From contig DNLZ01000414.1 of NCBI GenBank assembly GCA_003488325.1, forward strand, positions 6,372 through 13,845: a stretch of DNA of 7,474 nucleotides, in the 5' to 3' direction. Position numbers and translations under genes: made by a program. Source of the DNA: Planctomycetaceae bacterium. GTDB lineage: Bacteria > Planctomycetota > Planctomycetia > Pirellulales > UBA1268. Below are positions 1 through 7,107 of this stretch, piece after piece. Each line of letters starts with the position of its first letter. Within the stretch, counting starts at the first letter, position 1. Under the pieces are notes generated by a model. It saw only the letters and a list, made by a program, of their open reading frames with translations. It made no database searches and was not told where the DNA came from.

Positions 1-21
1 GGCTTCGTGAGGCTCCGCGCC

Positions 22-324
22 ATGGCGGGTCGCAAGAGCAAGAGCAAGAAACAGACCTATTCGCAGCAGCTCGTGGGCATGGCGACGGTCGGCATGCCCA
101 CGCCGGTCAGGGCGGTCGCGACGTCCCGTTTCGGGTCACGGCTCCTGCTGATCCTCGTGCCGGCGCTCCTCGCGACGGGCATCCTGACGGTCAGCTTCTC
201 GGGTGGGATCCCCCAGTTCTCGGTCAACAGGGAACGCGCGGAGGAGGTCTACGAGCAGATCGCCACGGAGGCGCCCCGGGCCGCGGCCCAGTTGCGGCAG
301 TACGAGCCGCTGCCCCGCCGCTGA
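22..324 (+). CDS. Small single-pass membrane protein, function unknown
   Basis: I do not recognise this family. The 100-residue product has a very basic, Lys/Ser-rich start (MAGRKSKSKK), one hydrophobic stretch at about residues 41-59 (LLLILVPALLATGILTVSF) fitting a single membrane span, and a charged tail at about 70-100 with a short helical Glu/Arg/Ala-rich segment. By the positive-inside rule the basic N-terminus should be cytoplasmic, which would make the tail periplasmic; this is inference. Codons end mostly in G or C, as in the recognised genes nearby, which supports real coding. I chose the ATG at 22 because a GAGG lies 9 bp upstream. The frame is also open to the window edge, and a GTG at 7 would add five residues, so a start outside the window cannot be excluded. 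It converges on the dehydrogenase gene, with only 60 bp between the two stops. Confidence 0.6.
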   Translation: MAGRKSKSKKQTYSQQLVGMATVGMPTPVRAVATSRFGSRLLLILVPALLATGILTVSFSGGIPQFSVNRERAEEVYEQIATEAPRAAAQLRQYEPLPRR

Positions 325-349
325 CGCCCACGCCGGCGCTCACGGCAGA

Positions 350-371
350 GGTGGCGGTGGCCGCCGGTGGC
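350..371. repeat. Three copies of GGTGGC between convergent genes
   Basis: The short space between the two convergent stop codons holds GGTGGC at 350-355, 356-361 and 366-371. Within it, GGCGG and CCGCC (353-357 and 361-365) could form a 5-bp hairpin with a 3-base loop. There is no T-run on either side, so a classical intrinsic terminator is not supported. In DNA this rich in G and C such a pattern may be chance. Confidence 0.3.
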
Positions 372-384
372 TGCGACGAGGGCG

Positions 385-1457
385 TCAGGAAAGCGCCACG
401 GTGCGACCGGTGCGGAAGGCCTCATCCGCCGCGAGCACGATGCGCAGGCTGTTGACGGCGTCGTCCATGTGGTCCGTGAGATCACGGTCGTGGAGGATGG
501 CGTCGAGGAAGACCTCCTGCTCCAGACGGCACAGCCCGTCGTGATCGGGCTCGTCGGAGCAGTCGATCCACTCGTCGGCCTTCGCAAAGGAGCCGTCGGA
601 CGCGAGCGCCCCATGGTGGAGCCGCAGGAGTCCGGCCCGCGAATGGCCGCCGACGTCGTCGCTGGCCACCTCCCCCTCCTTGACGCCGGCGATGCTCACG
701 CACCCCCGCGGGCCGATCACGTCCTTCACGAAGTACGCCACGTCGCTCATCATCGGCCCCCAACCGGCCTCGTACCAGCCCACCGAGCCGTCGGCGAACG
801 TCACCTGCAACTGTCCGTAGTTGTACATGCCGGGTGGGAGATCGTCGGTGAGCCGCGCGCCGATCGCCGAGACCCGCACCGGGCGCGACCTCGTCATCTG
901 GCACATGACGTCGACGTAGTGCACGCCGCAGTCGACGATCGGTGACATCGACTGCATGAGTGCCCGATGGGTGCGCCACTGGTCACCCGACGACTGCTGA
1001 TTGAGGTTCATCCGCATGACGAGCGGCGACCCGAGCGTGCGGGCCGTCTCGATGAATCGCTTCCACGTCGGATGAACCCGCAGGATGTAGCCGACGACGA
1101 GCTTCCTCCGGGCGGCCCGGGCCGCGGCCACGACCCCCTCCGCCTCCGCCACCGTCACCGCGACCGGCTTCTCGAGAAAGACGTGACACCCGGCCTCGAA
1201 CGCCATCCGCGCGTAGGCGGCATGCGTGTCGGGATAGGTGGCGATGGAGACGGCGTCGGGACGCGTCTCGGCGAGCGCCGCCGCGTAGTCGGAAAACTGC
1301 GGTCGATCGGTGCCGATGGCGTCGAGGAGCGCCCGACGCGACGTCGGCCCGCGGGCCACCACGCCGGCGATCTCGAAGCCGGGCAGGGTCTGGTAGGCCT
1401 TCGCATGGGACGTGCCCATGTGACCGCAGCCGACGACGAGCACTCGCACCGGCGGCC

Positions 1458-1461
<4 letters not shown>
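385..1461 (-). CDS. Gfo/Idh/MocA-family NAD(P)-dependent oxidoreductase
   Basis: The 358-residue product is a predicted cytoplasmic dehydrogenase of the family that includes glucose-fructose oxidoreductase and inositol 2-dehydrogenase. The N-terminal Rossmann fold begins at once with VRVLVVGCGHMG (nucleotide-binding glycines at 11-16). EKPV at 97-100 carries the family lysine (K98). DCGVHYVDV at 177-185 matches the D-x-G-x-H-x-x-D active-site motif (D177, H181, D184). No export signal is seen, unlike many planctomycete members of this family. The start is the ATG at 1461, which overlaps the TGA of the upstream nucleoside phosphorylase gene (ATGA). AAGGGGG lies about 7 bp before it, inside that gene, so translation is probably coupled. 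A longer reading of the frame would only add residues encoded by the phosphorylase gene in another frame. The substrate cannot be read from the sequence; a sugar or polyol is the family norm. Confidence 0.88.
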
Positions 1462-2300
<839 letters not shown>

Positions 2301-2342
2301 GCCTGCGCCTGTCGCCTCCGGGTGCCGGGACGGGAGGGCAGC

Positions 2343-2348
2343 ATCATA
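2343..2348 (-). promoter_or_regulatory. Possible -10 element before the nucleoside phosphorylase gene
   Basis: On the minus strand this hexamer reads TATGAT, a 5/6 match to TATAAT, and lies 42 bp before the phosphorylase ATG. That would give a leader of about 35 bases. No good -35 is found at 16-18 bp spacing and there is no extended -10 TG, so this is weak evidence. It stands out because A+T-rich hexamers are rare here. Confidence 0.28.
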
Positions 2349-2406
2349 CCGGAGCGGCGGCGGAGCACATGGAGCGCGGCAGCCGCGGGCGGCCCGCCGA
2401 CCGGTG

Positions 2407-2442
2407 CCGGTGGCGTGCGTGCGAGCCGGACGGAGCCACCGG
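2407..2442. repeat. Perfect 8-bp inverted repeat downstream of the TPR gene
   Basis: CCGGTGGC at 2407-2414 and GCCACCGG at 2435-2442 are exact inverted copies separated by 20 bases. On the minus strand the structure starts 8 bases after the stop codon of the TPR gene, where a transcript-end hairpin would be expected. No U-run follows, so it could be a Rho-assisted or RNA-stabilising hairpin, or chance in G+C-rich DNA. It also lies upstream of the phosphorylase promoter candidate. Confidence 0.4.
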
Positions 2443-2450
2443 GCAGAAGG

Positions 2451-2918
2451 TCAGTCCCCGCCCAGCAGGGCCTGGAAGTCGGGATGGTGCCGCAGGCTCT
2501 CGAGATCCGGGTCCGCCTCCATGTGGGCGATGTCGTCGTAGCCCAGCAGGATCGCGCGCGAGAGCGAGTCGATCGCCTCGTCGGCTCTCCCGGCCCGGGC
2601 GAGCGAACAGGCGAGGTTGTACCGGGCGAGGAAGTCGTCCGGCAGAAGATCGACGATCCGCCGATCGAGTTCCACGGCGCGCGGCAGGTGGCCCTTGCGT
2701 GAGACCAGTTCGGCGAGGACCCGCAGGACCTCGATCGCATCGGGACGTCGCGCGAGCAGCCGTTCGAAAAAATCGATCTCGAAGTCGAGCTGCCCGAGCG
2801 TGCCGAACCAGGCCTGCTTCACCCGACGACCGCGCCCCGCCGACCCCCGCGTGCCGGGCTTCGGCATGCCGGCGTCGTGGTCATCCGGCACCGGCTGAGA
2901 TGGGTCGCGACCTGGCAT
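2451..2918 (-). CDS. Small tetratricopeptide-repeat (TPR) protein
   Basis: The product is a 155-residue soluble protein without enzyme motifs. Residues 1-33 are Pro/Gly/Arg-rich and probably disordered. From about 39 the chain is helical: FEIDFFERLLARRPD (46-60) is a partial repeat, followed by two TPR-like units at about 61-94 (VLRVLAELVSRKGHLPRAVE) and 95-128 (ARYNLACSLARAGRADEAID). The end, DPDLESLRHHPDFQALLG (136-153), is the cap often seen after the last TPR. TPR proteins act as protein-binding scaffolds; the partner is unknown. The adjacent acidic protein, 29 bp upstream, is a candidate only by proximity. I chose the ATG at 2918 because GGAG lies 7 bp before it; the internal ATG at 2867 has no such sequence and would remove 17 residues of the disordered start. 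Confidence 0.82.
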   Translation of the reverse strand: MPGRDPSQPVPDDHDAGMPKPGTRGSAGRGRRVKQAWFGTLGQLDFEIDFFERLLARRPDAIEVLRVLAELVSRKGHLPRAVELDRRIVDLLPDDFLARYNLACSLARAGRADEAIDSLSRAILLGYDDIAHMEADPDLESLRHHPDFQALLGGD

Positions 2919-2947
2919 GGGCCGTTCTCCGGCTGCACGGGCGGCGC

Positions 2948-3259
2948 CTACTTGCGGCCGCCGCCTTTCCCGGGAGGGGGTTCGTCCTGATCGACGTCGT
3001 CGGGGTGATCCCAGTCCGGATCGTTCTCCTCCTCCTCGAAGTCATCGTCGAACTCGTCGTCGAAGTCGTCGAAATTCGACTCCTCGTCGGACAACGGCTG
3101 CGAGACCGCGAGATCCTCCTCGTCCCCGAGATCGTCATCGTCGACCGGATCGGTCGAGGCGACGAGGCCCCCGGCGAGCGGCGCACGGACACCGGGCCGC
3201 GCGGCGACCGTGTCGACCGCGGGTGAACGGAGGGACAAACTGGCGACGGACATGATCAT
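2948..3259 (-). CDS. Very acidic small protein with FDD repeats, function unknown
   Basis: This 103-residue product has a non-acidic N-terminal third (1-36) and a strongly Asp/Glu-rich region (37-93), including the phenylalanine-spaced block NFDDFDDEFDDDFEEEEND at 62-80. It ends in a short basic Gly/Lys tail (GKGGGRK). It has no membrane segment, no cysteines and no known catalytic motif, and should be disordered. Similar short acidic proteins are, from memory, common as hypothetical proteins in planctomycetes. Possible roles such as binding a basic partner, metal ions or nucleic-acid-binding proteins are guesses. The start is uncertain: ATG at 3259 is used here, ATG at 3253 and TTG at 3268 are alternatives, and none has a Shine-Dalgarno. 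A promoter-like sequence ends 28 bp upstream, which fits a start here. It is 29 bp from the TPR gene, so the two are probably co-transcribed. Confidence 0.68.
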   Translation of the reverse strand: MIMSVASLSLRSPAVDTVAARPGVRAPLAGGLVASTDPVDDDDLGDEEDLAVSQPLSDEESNFDDFDDEFDDDFEEEENDPDWDHPDDVDQDEPPPGKGGGRK

Positions 3260-3286
3260 GCGGTGCAATCGCGGGGCGGGAGGAGG

Positions 3287-3314
3287 ATTACGTGAACGAG
3301 GCGACCTGAGTCAA
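3287..3314 (-). promoter_or_regulatory. Sigma70-like promoter for the acidic protein and TPR genes
   Basis: On the minus strand TTGACT (3309-3314, 5/6 match to the -35 consensus) is followed after 16 bp by CGTAAT (3287-3292, 4/6 match to the -10 consensus). Transcription would start near 3280, giving a leader of about 20 bases to the ATG at 3259. It lies in the 197-bp non-coding space after argJ, where a new transcription unit would be expected to begin. No operator-like palindrome is evident. It is the best promoter candidate in the window but remains a sequence match only. Confidence 0.45.
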
Positions 3315-3465
3315 GCCGCTCTGGGAGACCCGGTGGGACCACTATACGGACCCGGCGCGGCCGCCGCCCACCACGCAATCCGCCCGGGGTCGGGCCGGAT
3401 GGCGGGACCGGCGGGTCGAACGATCCACGGACGGCCCGCCGCGCTCCCCGCGGACGCGAGACGGC

Positions 3466-4689
3466 CTACGTATGGTAGTCGGCGTTGAGCCGCACGTACT
3501 CCGCCGTCAGGTCGCTCGAGTGGAAGCGAACCGAGGCCGGCCCGGACGCCAGATCGAGCTCGATCAGGGCCTCGCGGGACGCACCGAGCGAGGCCGAGAC
3601 CGCATCGGCGTCGAAGGCCACGGGCGCCCCGTCACGAAAGAGCAGGGTGCCGTTGAGCCGGAGCACGAGCCGCGTCGGATCGAAGGGCACCCCGGCATAG
3701 CCTGCCGCCGAGACGATCCGCCCCCAGTTCGGATCGGCCCCGTGGATCGCCGTCTTGACGAGCGGGCTGTCGGCGACCGTGCGCGCGATCTGCCTCGCCT
3801 CCTCACGGGTCCGGCAGCCTGTCACCTCGACCCGCAGCACGTGGGTCGCCCCCTCGCCGTCGTCGGCGATCTCCCGCGCCAGCACCTCGCACGTCTCGAC
3901 GAGCGCGGCGCCGAAAGCATCGAGGTCCGCCCCCGCGAGCGACTTCCCTCCCGCCGCCCCATTGGCAAGCAGGAGCACGGTGTCGTTGGTGCTCGTGTGG
4001 CCATCCACGCTCACGCAGTTGAAGGTCTGGTCGCACGCCTCGCGCAGGATCCTCTGGGCGTCGTCGGGCTCGAGCGTCGCATCGGTCAGCACCACCCCGA
4101 GCATCGTGGCCAGGCGCGGCCCGATCATCGCCGCCCCCTTGGCCATGCCGAAGATCGTCACCGACCCCGCACCGACGCGCACCGCCCGCCCGGCGAGCTT
4201 GGGTCGTGTGTCGGTGGTCATCATCCCGCGGGCGGCGGTGATCGCCGCGTCGTCGTCGGTGCCCAGTCGCCCGGCCGCCGCCGTGATCCCGGCGGTGACC
4301 TTCTCCATGGGGAGGAACTCGCCGATGATGCCGGTCGAGAGCACGAGCATCGCATCGCCGGCGGCGCCGACGGCCGTGGCGGCGGCCGCCGCCATCGCCC
4401 GGGCGTCGTCGAGTCCCCGCGCACCCGTGCAGGCGTTCGCGTTGCCCGAGTTGACGACGACCCCCCTGATGCCGCGCCCCGGCGTGAGGCTCCGGTCGTG
4501 GGCCACCGGGGCCGCGAAGACGAGGTTCGTCGTGTACACGCCCGCGGCGACCGCCGGCACGTCCGAGACCACGAGCGACACATCCTCGCGGGTCGGGTTG
4601 CGCTTCAACCCGGCATGCACGCCTCCCATGCGGTAGCCGCACGGCAGCGACGGGATCGGCAGGCGGACGGGCGTTTCGGCGATCGGCAT
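3466..4689 (-). CDS. argJ: Glutamate N-acetyltransferase / amino-acid acetyltransferase ArgJ
   Basis: ArgJ moves the acetyl group from N-acetylornithine to glutamate, yielding ornithine and recycling the acetyl carrier of arginine synthesis. Some members also use acetyl-CoA for the first step; the sequence does not settle which applies here. The 407-residue length is normal. The precursor cuts itself before a threonine: KGAAMIGPRLATMLG (184-198) contains the A-T junction, giving an alpha chain 1-194 and a beta chain with nucleophile T195. The family usually has P-N-M-A-T-M-L; here it is P-R-L-A-T-M-L. Also present are GNANACTG (82-89), STGIIGE (118-124), DGHTSTNDT (229-237), KTAIHGADPNWGRI (312-325) and the end YVRLNADYHT. 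The ATG at 4689 gives the family N-terminus; the frame stays open upstream only inside argC. It starts 50 bp after argC and has no strong ribosome binding site. Confidence 0.95.
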   Translation of the reverse strand: MPIAETPVRLPIPSLPCGYRMGGVHAGLKRNPTREDVSLVVSDVPAVAAGVYTTNLVFAAPVAHDRSLTPGRGIRGVVVNSGNANACTGARGLDDARAMAAAAATAVGAAGDAMLVLSTGIIGEFLPMEKVTAGITAAAGRLGTDDDAAITAARGMMTTDTRPKLAGRAVRVGAGSVTIFGMAKGAAMIGPRLATMLGVVLTDATLEPDDAQRILREACDQTFNCVSVDGHTSTNDTVLLLANGAAGGKSLAGADLDAFGAALVETCEVLAREIADDGEGATHVLRVEVTGCRTREEARQIARTVADSPLVKTAIHGADPNWGRIVSAAGYAGVPFDPTRLVLRLNGTLLFRDGAPVAFDADAVSASLGASREALIELDLASGPASVRFHSSDLTAEYVRLNADYHT

Positions 4690-4739
4690 GATGACGGTTC
4701 CGGTGTCGTGGCGGGGCCGCCCCTCCGGCAGCCCGACGG

Positions 4740-5750
4740 TCAGGGCAGCCCCGCTGTCTCGGGCAGCCCGAAGAGCACGTTGAAGTTTTGCACGGCCGCT
4801 CCCGCGGCCCCCTTCACGAGGTTGTCGAGGCAGCTGATGAGGAGGATCCGGCCACCGACGACGCGTGCGGTGACGTCGCAGAAGTTGGTGTCCACCGTGT
4901 CCTTCGTGCCGGGCAGGTGATCGACGACGCGCACGAAACGCTCGCCGGCGTAGGCGTCGCGCAGGGCATCCATCACGTCCCGCTCCGTCAGCGTGCGGGT
5001 CGGCTTGGCATAGATCGTCGAGAGGATGCCGCGGTCCATCGGCGCGAGCTGCGGCGTGAAAATCACCCGGGGCCGAGCGCCGGCGTGCCGGGCGACGACC
5101 TGCTCGATCTCCGGGGTGTGGCGATGCCGCCCCACGTTGTACGCCGACATGCTCTCGTTGCACTCGGGGAAGTGCGTCATCAGCTTCGGCGTCCGTCCCG
5201 CGCCGCTCACGCCGCTCTTCGAGTCGACGATGATGTCGTCGCCTTCGATCATGCCGCGGGCGAGCAGCGGGGCCAGCGGCAGGATGGCGGACGTCGAGTA
5301 GCAGCCTGGGTTGGCCACGAGCCGTGCCTCGCGGATCCCATCGCGAAAGAGCTCGGGCAGGCCGTAGACCGTGCGGCCGAGGCGGTCCGCGTCGGGATGC
5401 TCATGCCCGTACCACTCCCGGTAGGTCTCGGCGTCGTCGAGGCGGTAATCGGCGCTGAAATCGACCACCCGCGCCCCGGCGGCCAGGACCCGCGGCACGA
5501 TCTCCGCGCTCGCGCAGTGCGGCAGGCAGCTGAAGACGCAGGCCGCCCGCGACCCGACCTCTTCGGGCCCGAGATCCTCGAGCGGCAGATCGAGCCGGCC
5601 GACGAGGCTCGGGTGCACGCTCGAGACGGGCGTGCGCCCCTCCTGCCGGCTCGTCACGGCGACGATCCGCACGTCCGGATGCCGCAGCAGGATCTTCATC
5701 GCCTCCAGCGCGGTGTAGCCGGTGGCGCCGAGGATGGCGACGTCGATCAT
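4740..5750 (-). CDS. argC: N-acetyl-gamma-glutamyl-phosphate reductase ArgC
   Basis: ArgC reduces N-acetylglutamyl 5-phosphate with NADPH to N-acetylglutamate 5-semialdehyde, the third step of arginine synthesis, in the cytoplasm. The 336-residue protein starts with the dinucleotide-binding motif AILGATGYTALE (5-16). The catalytic cysteine is C150 in VANPGCYST, followed by DSKSGVSGAGR (176-186) and the RHRHTPEIEQ segment (208-217) with H209 and H211. The end LDNLVKGAAGAAVQNFNVLFG (308-328) is characteristic of the family. The start ATG at 5750 gives the expected N-terminus; no strong Shine-Dalgarno precedes it. It is the first gene of an argC-argJ pair, 79 bp after coaB, with a promoter candidate in that gap. 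No argB, argD or argF is in the window, so the pathway must be completed elsewhere. Confidence 0.96.
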   Translation of the reverse strand: MIDVAILGATGYTALEAMKILLRHPDVRIVAVTSRQEGRTPVSSVHPSLVGRLDLPLEDLGPEEVGSRAACVFSCLPHCASAEIVPRVLAAGARVVDFSADYRLDDAETYREWYGHEHPDADRLGRTVYGLPELFRDGIREARLVANPGCYSTSAILPLAPLLARGMIEGDDIIVDSKSGVSGAGRTPKLMTHFPECNESMSAYNVGRHRHTPEIEQVVARHAGARPRVIFTPQLAPMDRGILSTIYAKPTRTLTERDVMDALRDAYAGERFVRVVDHLPGTKDTVDTNFCDVTARVVGGRILLISCLDNLVKGAAGAAVQNFNVLFGLPETAGLP

Positions 5751-5780
5751 CGGGGCATTCCAGGGGGCGGAAGGCTGCCT

Positions 5781-5809
5781 GTTGTAGCGCCGGCGGCGCC
5801 GATCGGCAA
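5781..5809 (-). promoter_or_regulatory. Possible promoter for argC-argJ
   Basis: On the minus strand TTGCCG (5804-5809) is followed after exactly 17 bp by TACAAC (5781-5786). Each is a 4/6 match to the sigma70 consensus. Transcription would start near 5774, about 24 bases before the argC ATG. The spacer contains GCGCC-GGC-GGCGC (5787-5799), a short inverted repeat that might be chance. No convincing arginine-repressor (ARG box) palindrome was found. It fits the functional break between coenzyme A and arginine genes, but read-through from coaB is equally possible. Confidence 0.35.
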
Positions 5810-5829
5810 TCGGATTCGCGGGCGGCGGC

Positions 5830-6480
5830 TCATCGCGTCCCGGTCCGCGGCGACGCGATCAGCCGGTCTTCGATGAGGCGGATCAACCAGCCTGCCACGG
5901 CCCGCTTCGACGCCTGCTTCGAGCCGACGTGACGGTGCCCCGCGTCGTACACCGCGACGGCGTTCACGTCCGACTCGAGGGCGGTGACGTCGTTGACCAC
6001 GATCAGGTCGCACCGCTTCGCCGTGATCTTGGCGAACGCCCGCTGGGGATCGGCTCCAGGCTCGAGCGCGAACGCCACGAACCACTGACCGGGCCGCTCG
6101 CGCCGGGCCAGCGTGGCGATCACGTCCGGCGTCGGGCGCAGGTCGAGCGTGAGGCCGTTCCCCTGCCGCGGGATCTTGCCCGGACGACGCCGCACCGGCT
6201 GGAAATCACACGGCGCGGCAGCGGCGATCACCCCGTCACAGCCGGGCAGCTGCGCGAGCGACGCCTCGAGCATCTCCGCCGTGGTCACGACGGGGATGAC
6301 CCTTGCCCCGGCGGGATACCGCACCGGGACCGGGCCGCTCACGATCGTCACCGCATGCCCGCGGGCGAGGGCCGCCTGGGCCAGCGCGCGGGCCATCCTG
6401 CCGCTGGATGCGTTCGTGAGGTACCGCACGTCGTCGACGTATGCCCGCGTCGGACCCGCGGTGAGCAGGATCGTGGCCAT
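5830..6480 (-). CDS. coaB: Phosphopantothenate-cysteine ligase CoaB (stand-alone)
   Basis: CoaB joins cysteine to 4'-phosphopantothenate using a nucleotide triphosphate, giving 4'-phosphopantothenoylcysteine for CoaC. The 216-residue product corresponds to the C-terminal half of the usual CoaBC fusion. It begins ATILLTAGPTRAYVDDVRY with the nucleotide loop, followed by LTNASSGRMA (21-30; N23 matches the family asparagine that acts on the acyl-nucleotide intermediate). AAAPCDFQP (87-95), GKI (101-103; K102 equals the family lysine of the mobile loop), RPTPDVIATL (115-124), VAFALE (135-140) and DLIVVND (158-164) follow in the family order. The ATG at 6480 lies 23 bp after the coaC stop; GGGA sits close before it. 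A longer reading of the frame would only overlap coaC. All key positions visible by eye are kept. Confidence 0.92.
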   Translation of the reverse strand: MATILLTAGPTRAYVDDVRYLTNASSGRMARALAQAALARGHAVTIVSGPVPVRYPAGARVIPVVTTAEMLEASLAQLPGCDGVIAAAAPCDFQPVRRRPGKIPRQGNGLTLDLRPTPDVIATLARRERPGQWFVAFALEPGADPQRAFAKITAKRCDLIVVNDVTALESDVNAVAVYDAGHRHVGSKQASKRAVAGWLIRLIEDRLIASPRTGTR

Positions 6481-6503
6481 CGGTCCCGGCGGGCCTCTCG
6501 CGA

Positions 6504-7079
6504 TCAGGGCGTCGTCGACCGCGGCGCCCGTTCCGAGAGCGTAGCCTCGATCGCCCGGGCGATCTCCTCCGGCTCGGCCATCCGGCCGGCGCCCTGCCGG
6601 CGACACGAGAGCCAGCCGCTCCCCGGCGGGACGATGCCGATGCCGTCGTCGCTCAGCCGGGCGACGTTGCGTTGGACGGCCGGCTTCTCCCACATGGCGG
6701 TATTCATGGCCGGGGCCATGAGCACCGGGCATTCGGCGCACAGGAGGAGCGTCGTCAGCAGGTCGTCGGCCGCGCCGGCGGCGGCCTTCGCGAGCACGTC
6801 CGCGGACGCGGGGGCGACGACGACGAGGTCGGCACGCGCCGTCAGTTCGATGTGGGCGCCGAGCGGATGGGCCGACGGGTCGAACGACCGCGTCGCGACG
6901 GGGCGACCGGTCAAAGCGGCGAACGTCGCGGCCCCCACGAACCGCCTCGCGTTCGCCGTGAGCACGGCCGTCACGCCCGCCCCACGCTGCACGAGGAGGC
7001 TCGCGAGCGCGGCCGCCTTGTACGCGGCGACGCCACCGGAGACGCCCAGCACGATTTCTCGGTCGACGAGCACCCGCAT
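6504..7079 (-). CDS. coaC: Phosphopantothenoylcysteine decarboxylase CoaC (stand-alone)
   Basis: CoaC is an FMN-dependent flavoprotein that decarboxylates 4'-phosphopantothenoylcysteine to 4'-phosphopantetheine. The 191-residue product matches the N-terminal half of CoaBC: IVLGVSGGVAAYKA (9-22, FMN-binding start), the catalytic histidine H76 in GAHIELTARADLVVVAP (74-90), the PAMNTAMW motif (123-130, with N126), and the substrate-flap cysteine C159 in GWLSCRRQGAGRM (155-167). The flap usually reads L-A-C-G; here it is L-S-C-R. The annotated start is the ATG at 7079, but GGGAG touches that codon directly. The same GGGAG is correctly spaced (6 bp) for the GTG at 7073, which would remove two residues. 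The gene lies 28 bp after rpoZ and 23 bp before coaB, so the three are probably one transcript. Confidence 0.93.
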   Translation of the reverse strand: MRVLVDREIVLGVSGGVAAYKAAALASLLVQRGAGVTAVLTANARRFVGAATFAALTGRPVATRSFDPSAHPLGAHIELTARADLVVVAPASADVLAKAAAGAADDLLTTLLLCAECPVLMAPAMNTAMWEKPAVQRNVARLSDDGIGIVPPGSGWLSCRRQGAGRMAEPEEIARAIEATLSERAPRSTTP

Positions 7080-7107
7080 CTCCCGCGTCGGCGTGTTCCG
7101 CGGACCG

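Noticed and set aside
2369..3226. Long plus-strand open frame across the TPR and acidic genes, with a Val/Ile-rich segment resembling a membrane span
   Set aside because: The hydrophobic stretch is the antisense reading of the Asp/Glu codons of the acidic protein (GAC/GAG give GTC/CTC on the other strand). It is not independent evidence of a gene.
3281..3309. AGGAGG five bases before a GTG that opens a 5-codon frame on the plus strand (GTG AAC GAG GCG ACC TGA)
   Set aside because: It looks like a leader peptide with a perfect ribosome binding site, but no plausible plus-strand gene follows. The same bases form part of the minus-strand promoter candidate, so it is probably chance.
3430..3455. 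Short hairpin CCGCG-CTCCC-CGCGG just after the argJ stop as a terminator
   Set aside because: Only a 5-bp stem and no T-run on the minus strand. Such stems are frequent in DNA of this composition.
3472..4920. A 482-codon open frame on the plus strand opposite argJ and the end of argC
   Set aside because: Its product is Arg/His/Asp-rich low-complexity sequence with no recognisable motif. It is an antisense frame kept open by the G+C-rich third positions of argJ, whose protein is fully convincing.
4740..5163. N-terminal extension of the argJ frame back to 5163, suggesting an ArgC-ArgJ overlap or fusion
   Set aside because: The extra residues come from another frame of argC and are Arg/Pro-rich. 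ArgJ family length and N-terminus fit the ATG at 4689.
5751..5829. ARG box (arginine repressor operator) before argC
   Set aside because: No A+T-rich 18-bp palindrome of the ARG-box type is visible in this gap; only G+C-rich short repeats are present.
4788..5876. A 362-codon open frame on the plus strand opposite argC
   Set aside because: Same cause as the frame opposite argJ: it mirrors the codon bias of argC and its translation resembles no protein family.
5747..6085. Minus-strand frame of 112 codons overlapping the end of coaB and the start of argC
   Set aside because: It lies in an alternative frame of coaB and has no motif. The coaB reading in this region is well supported to its stop at 5830.
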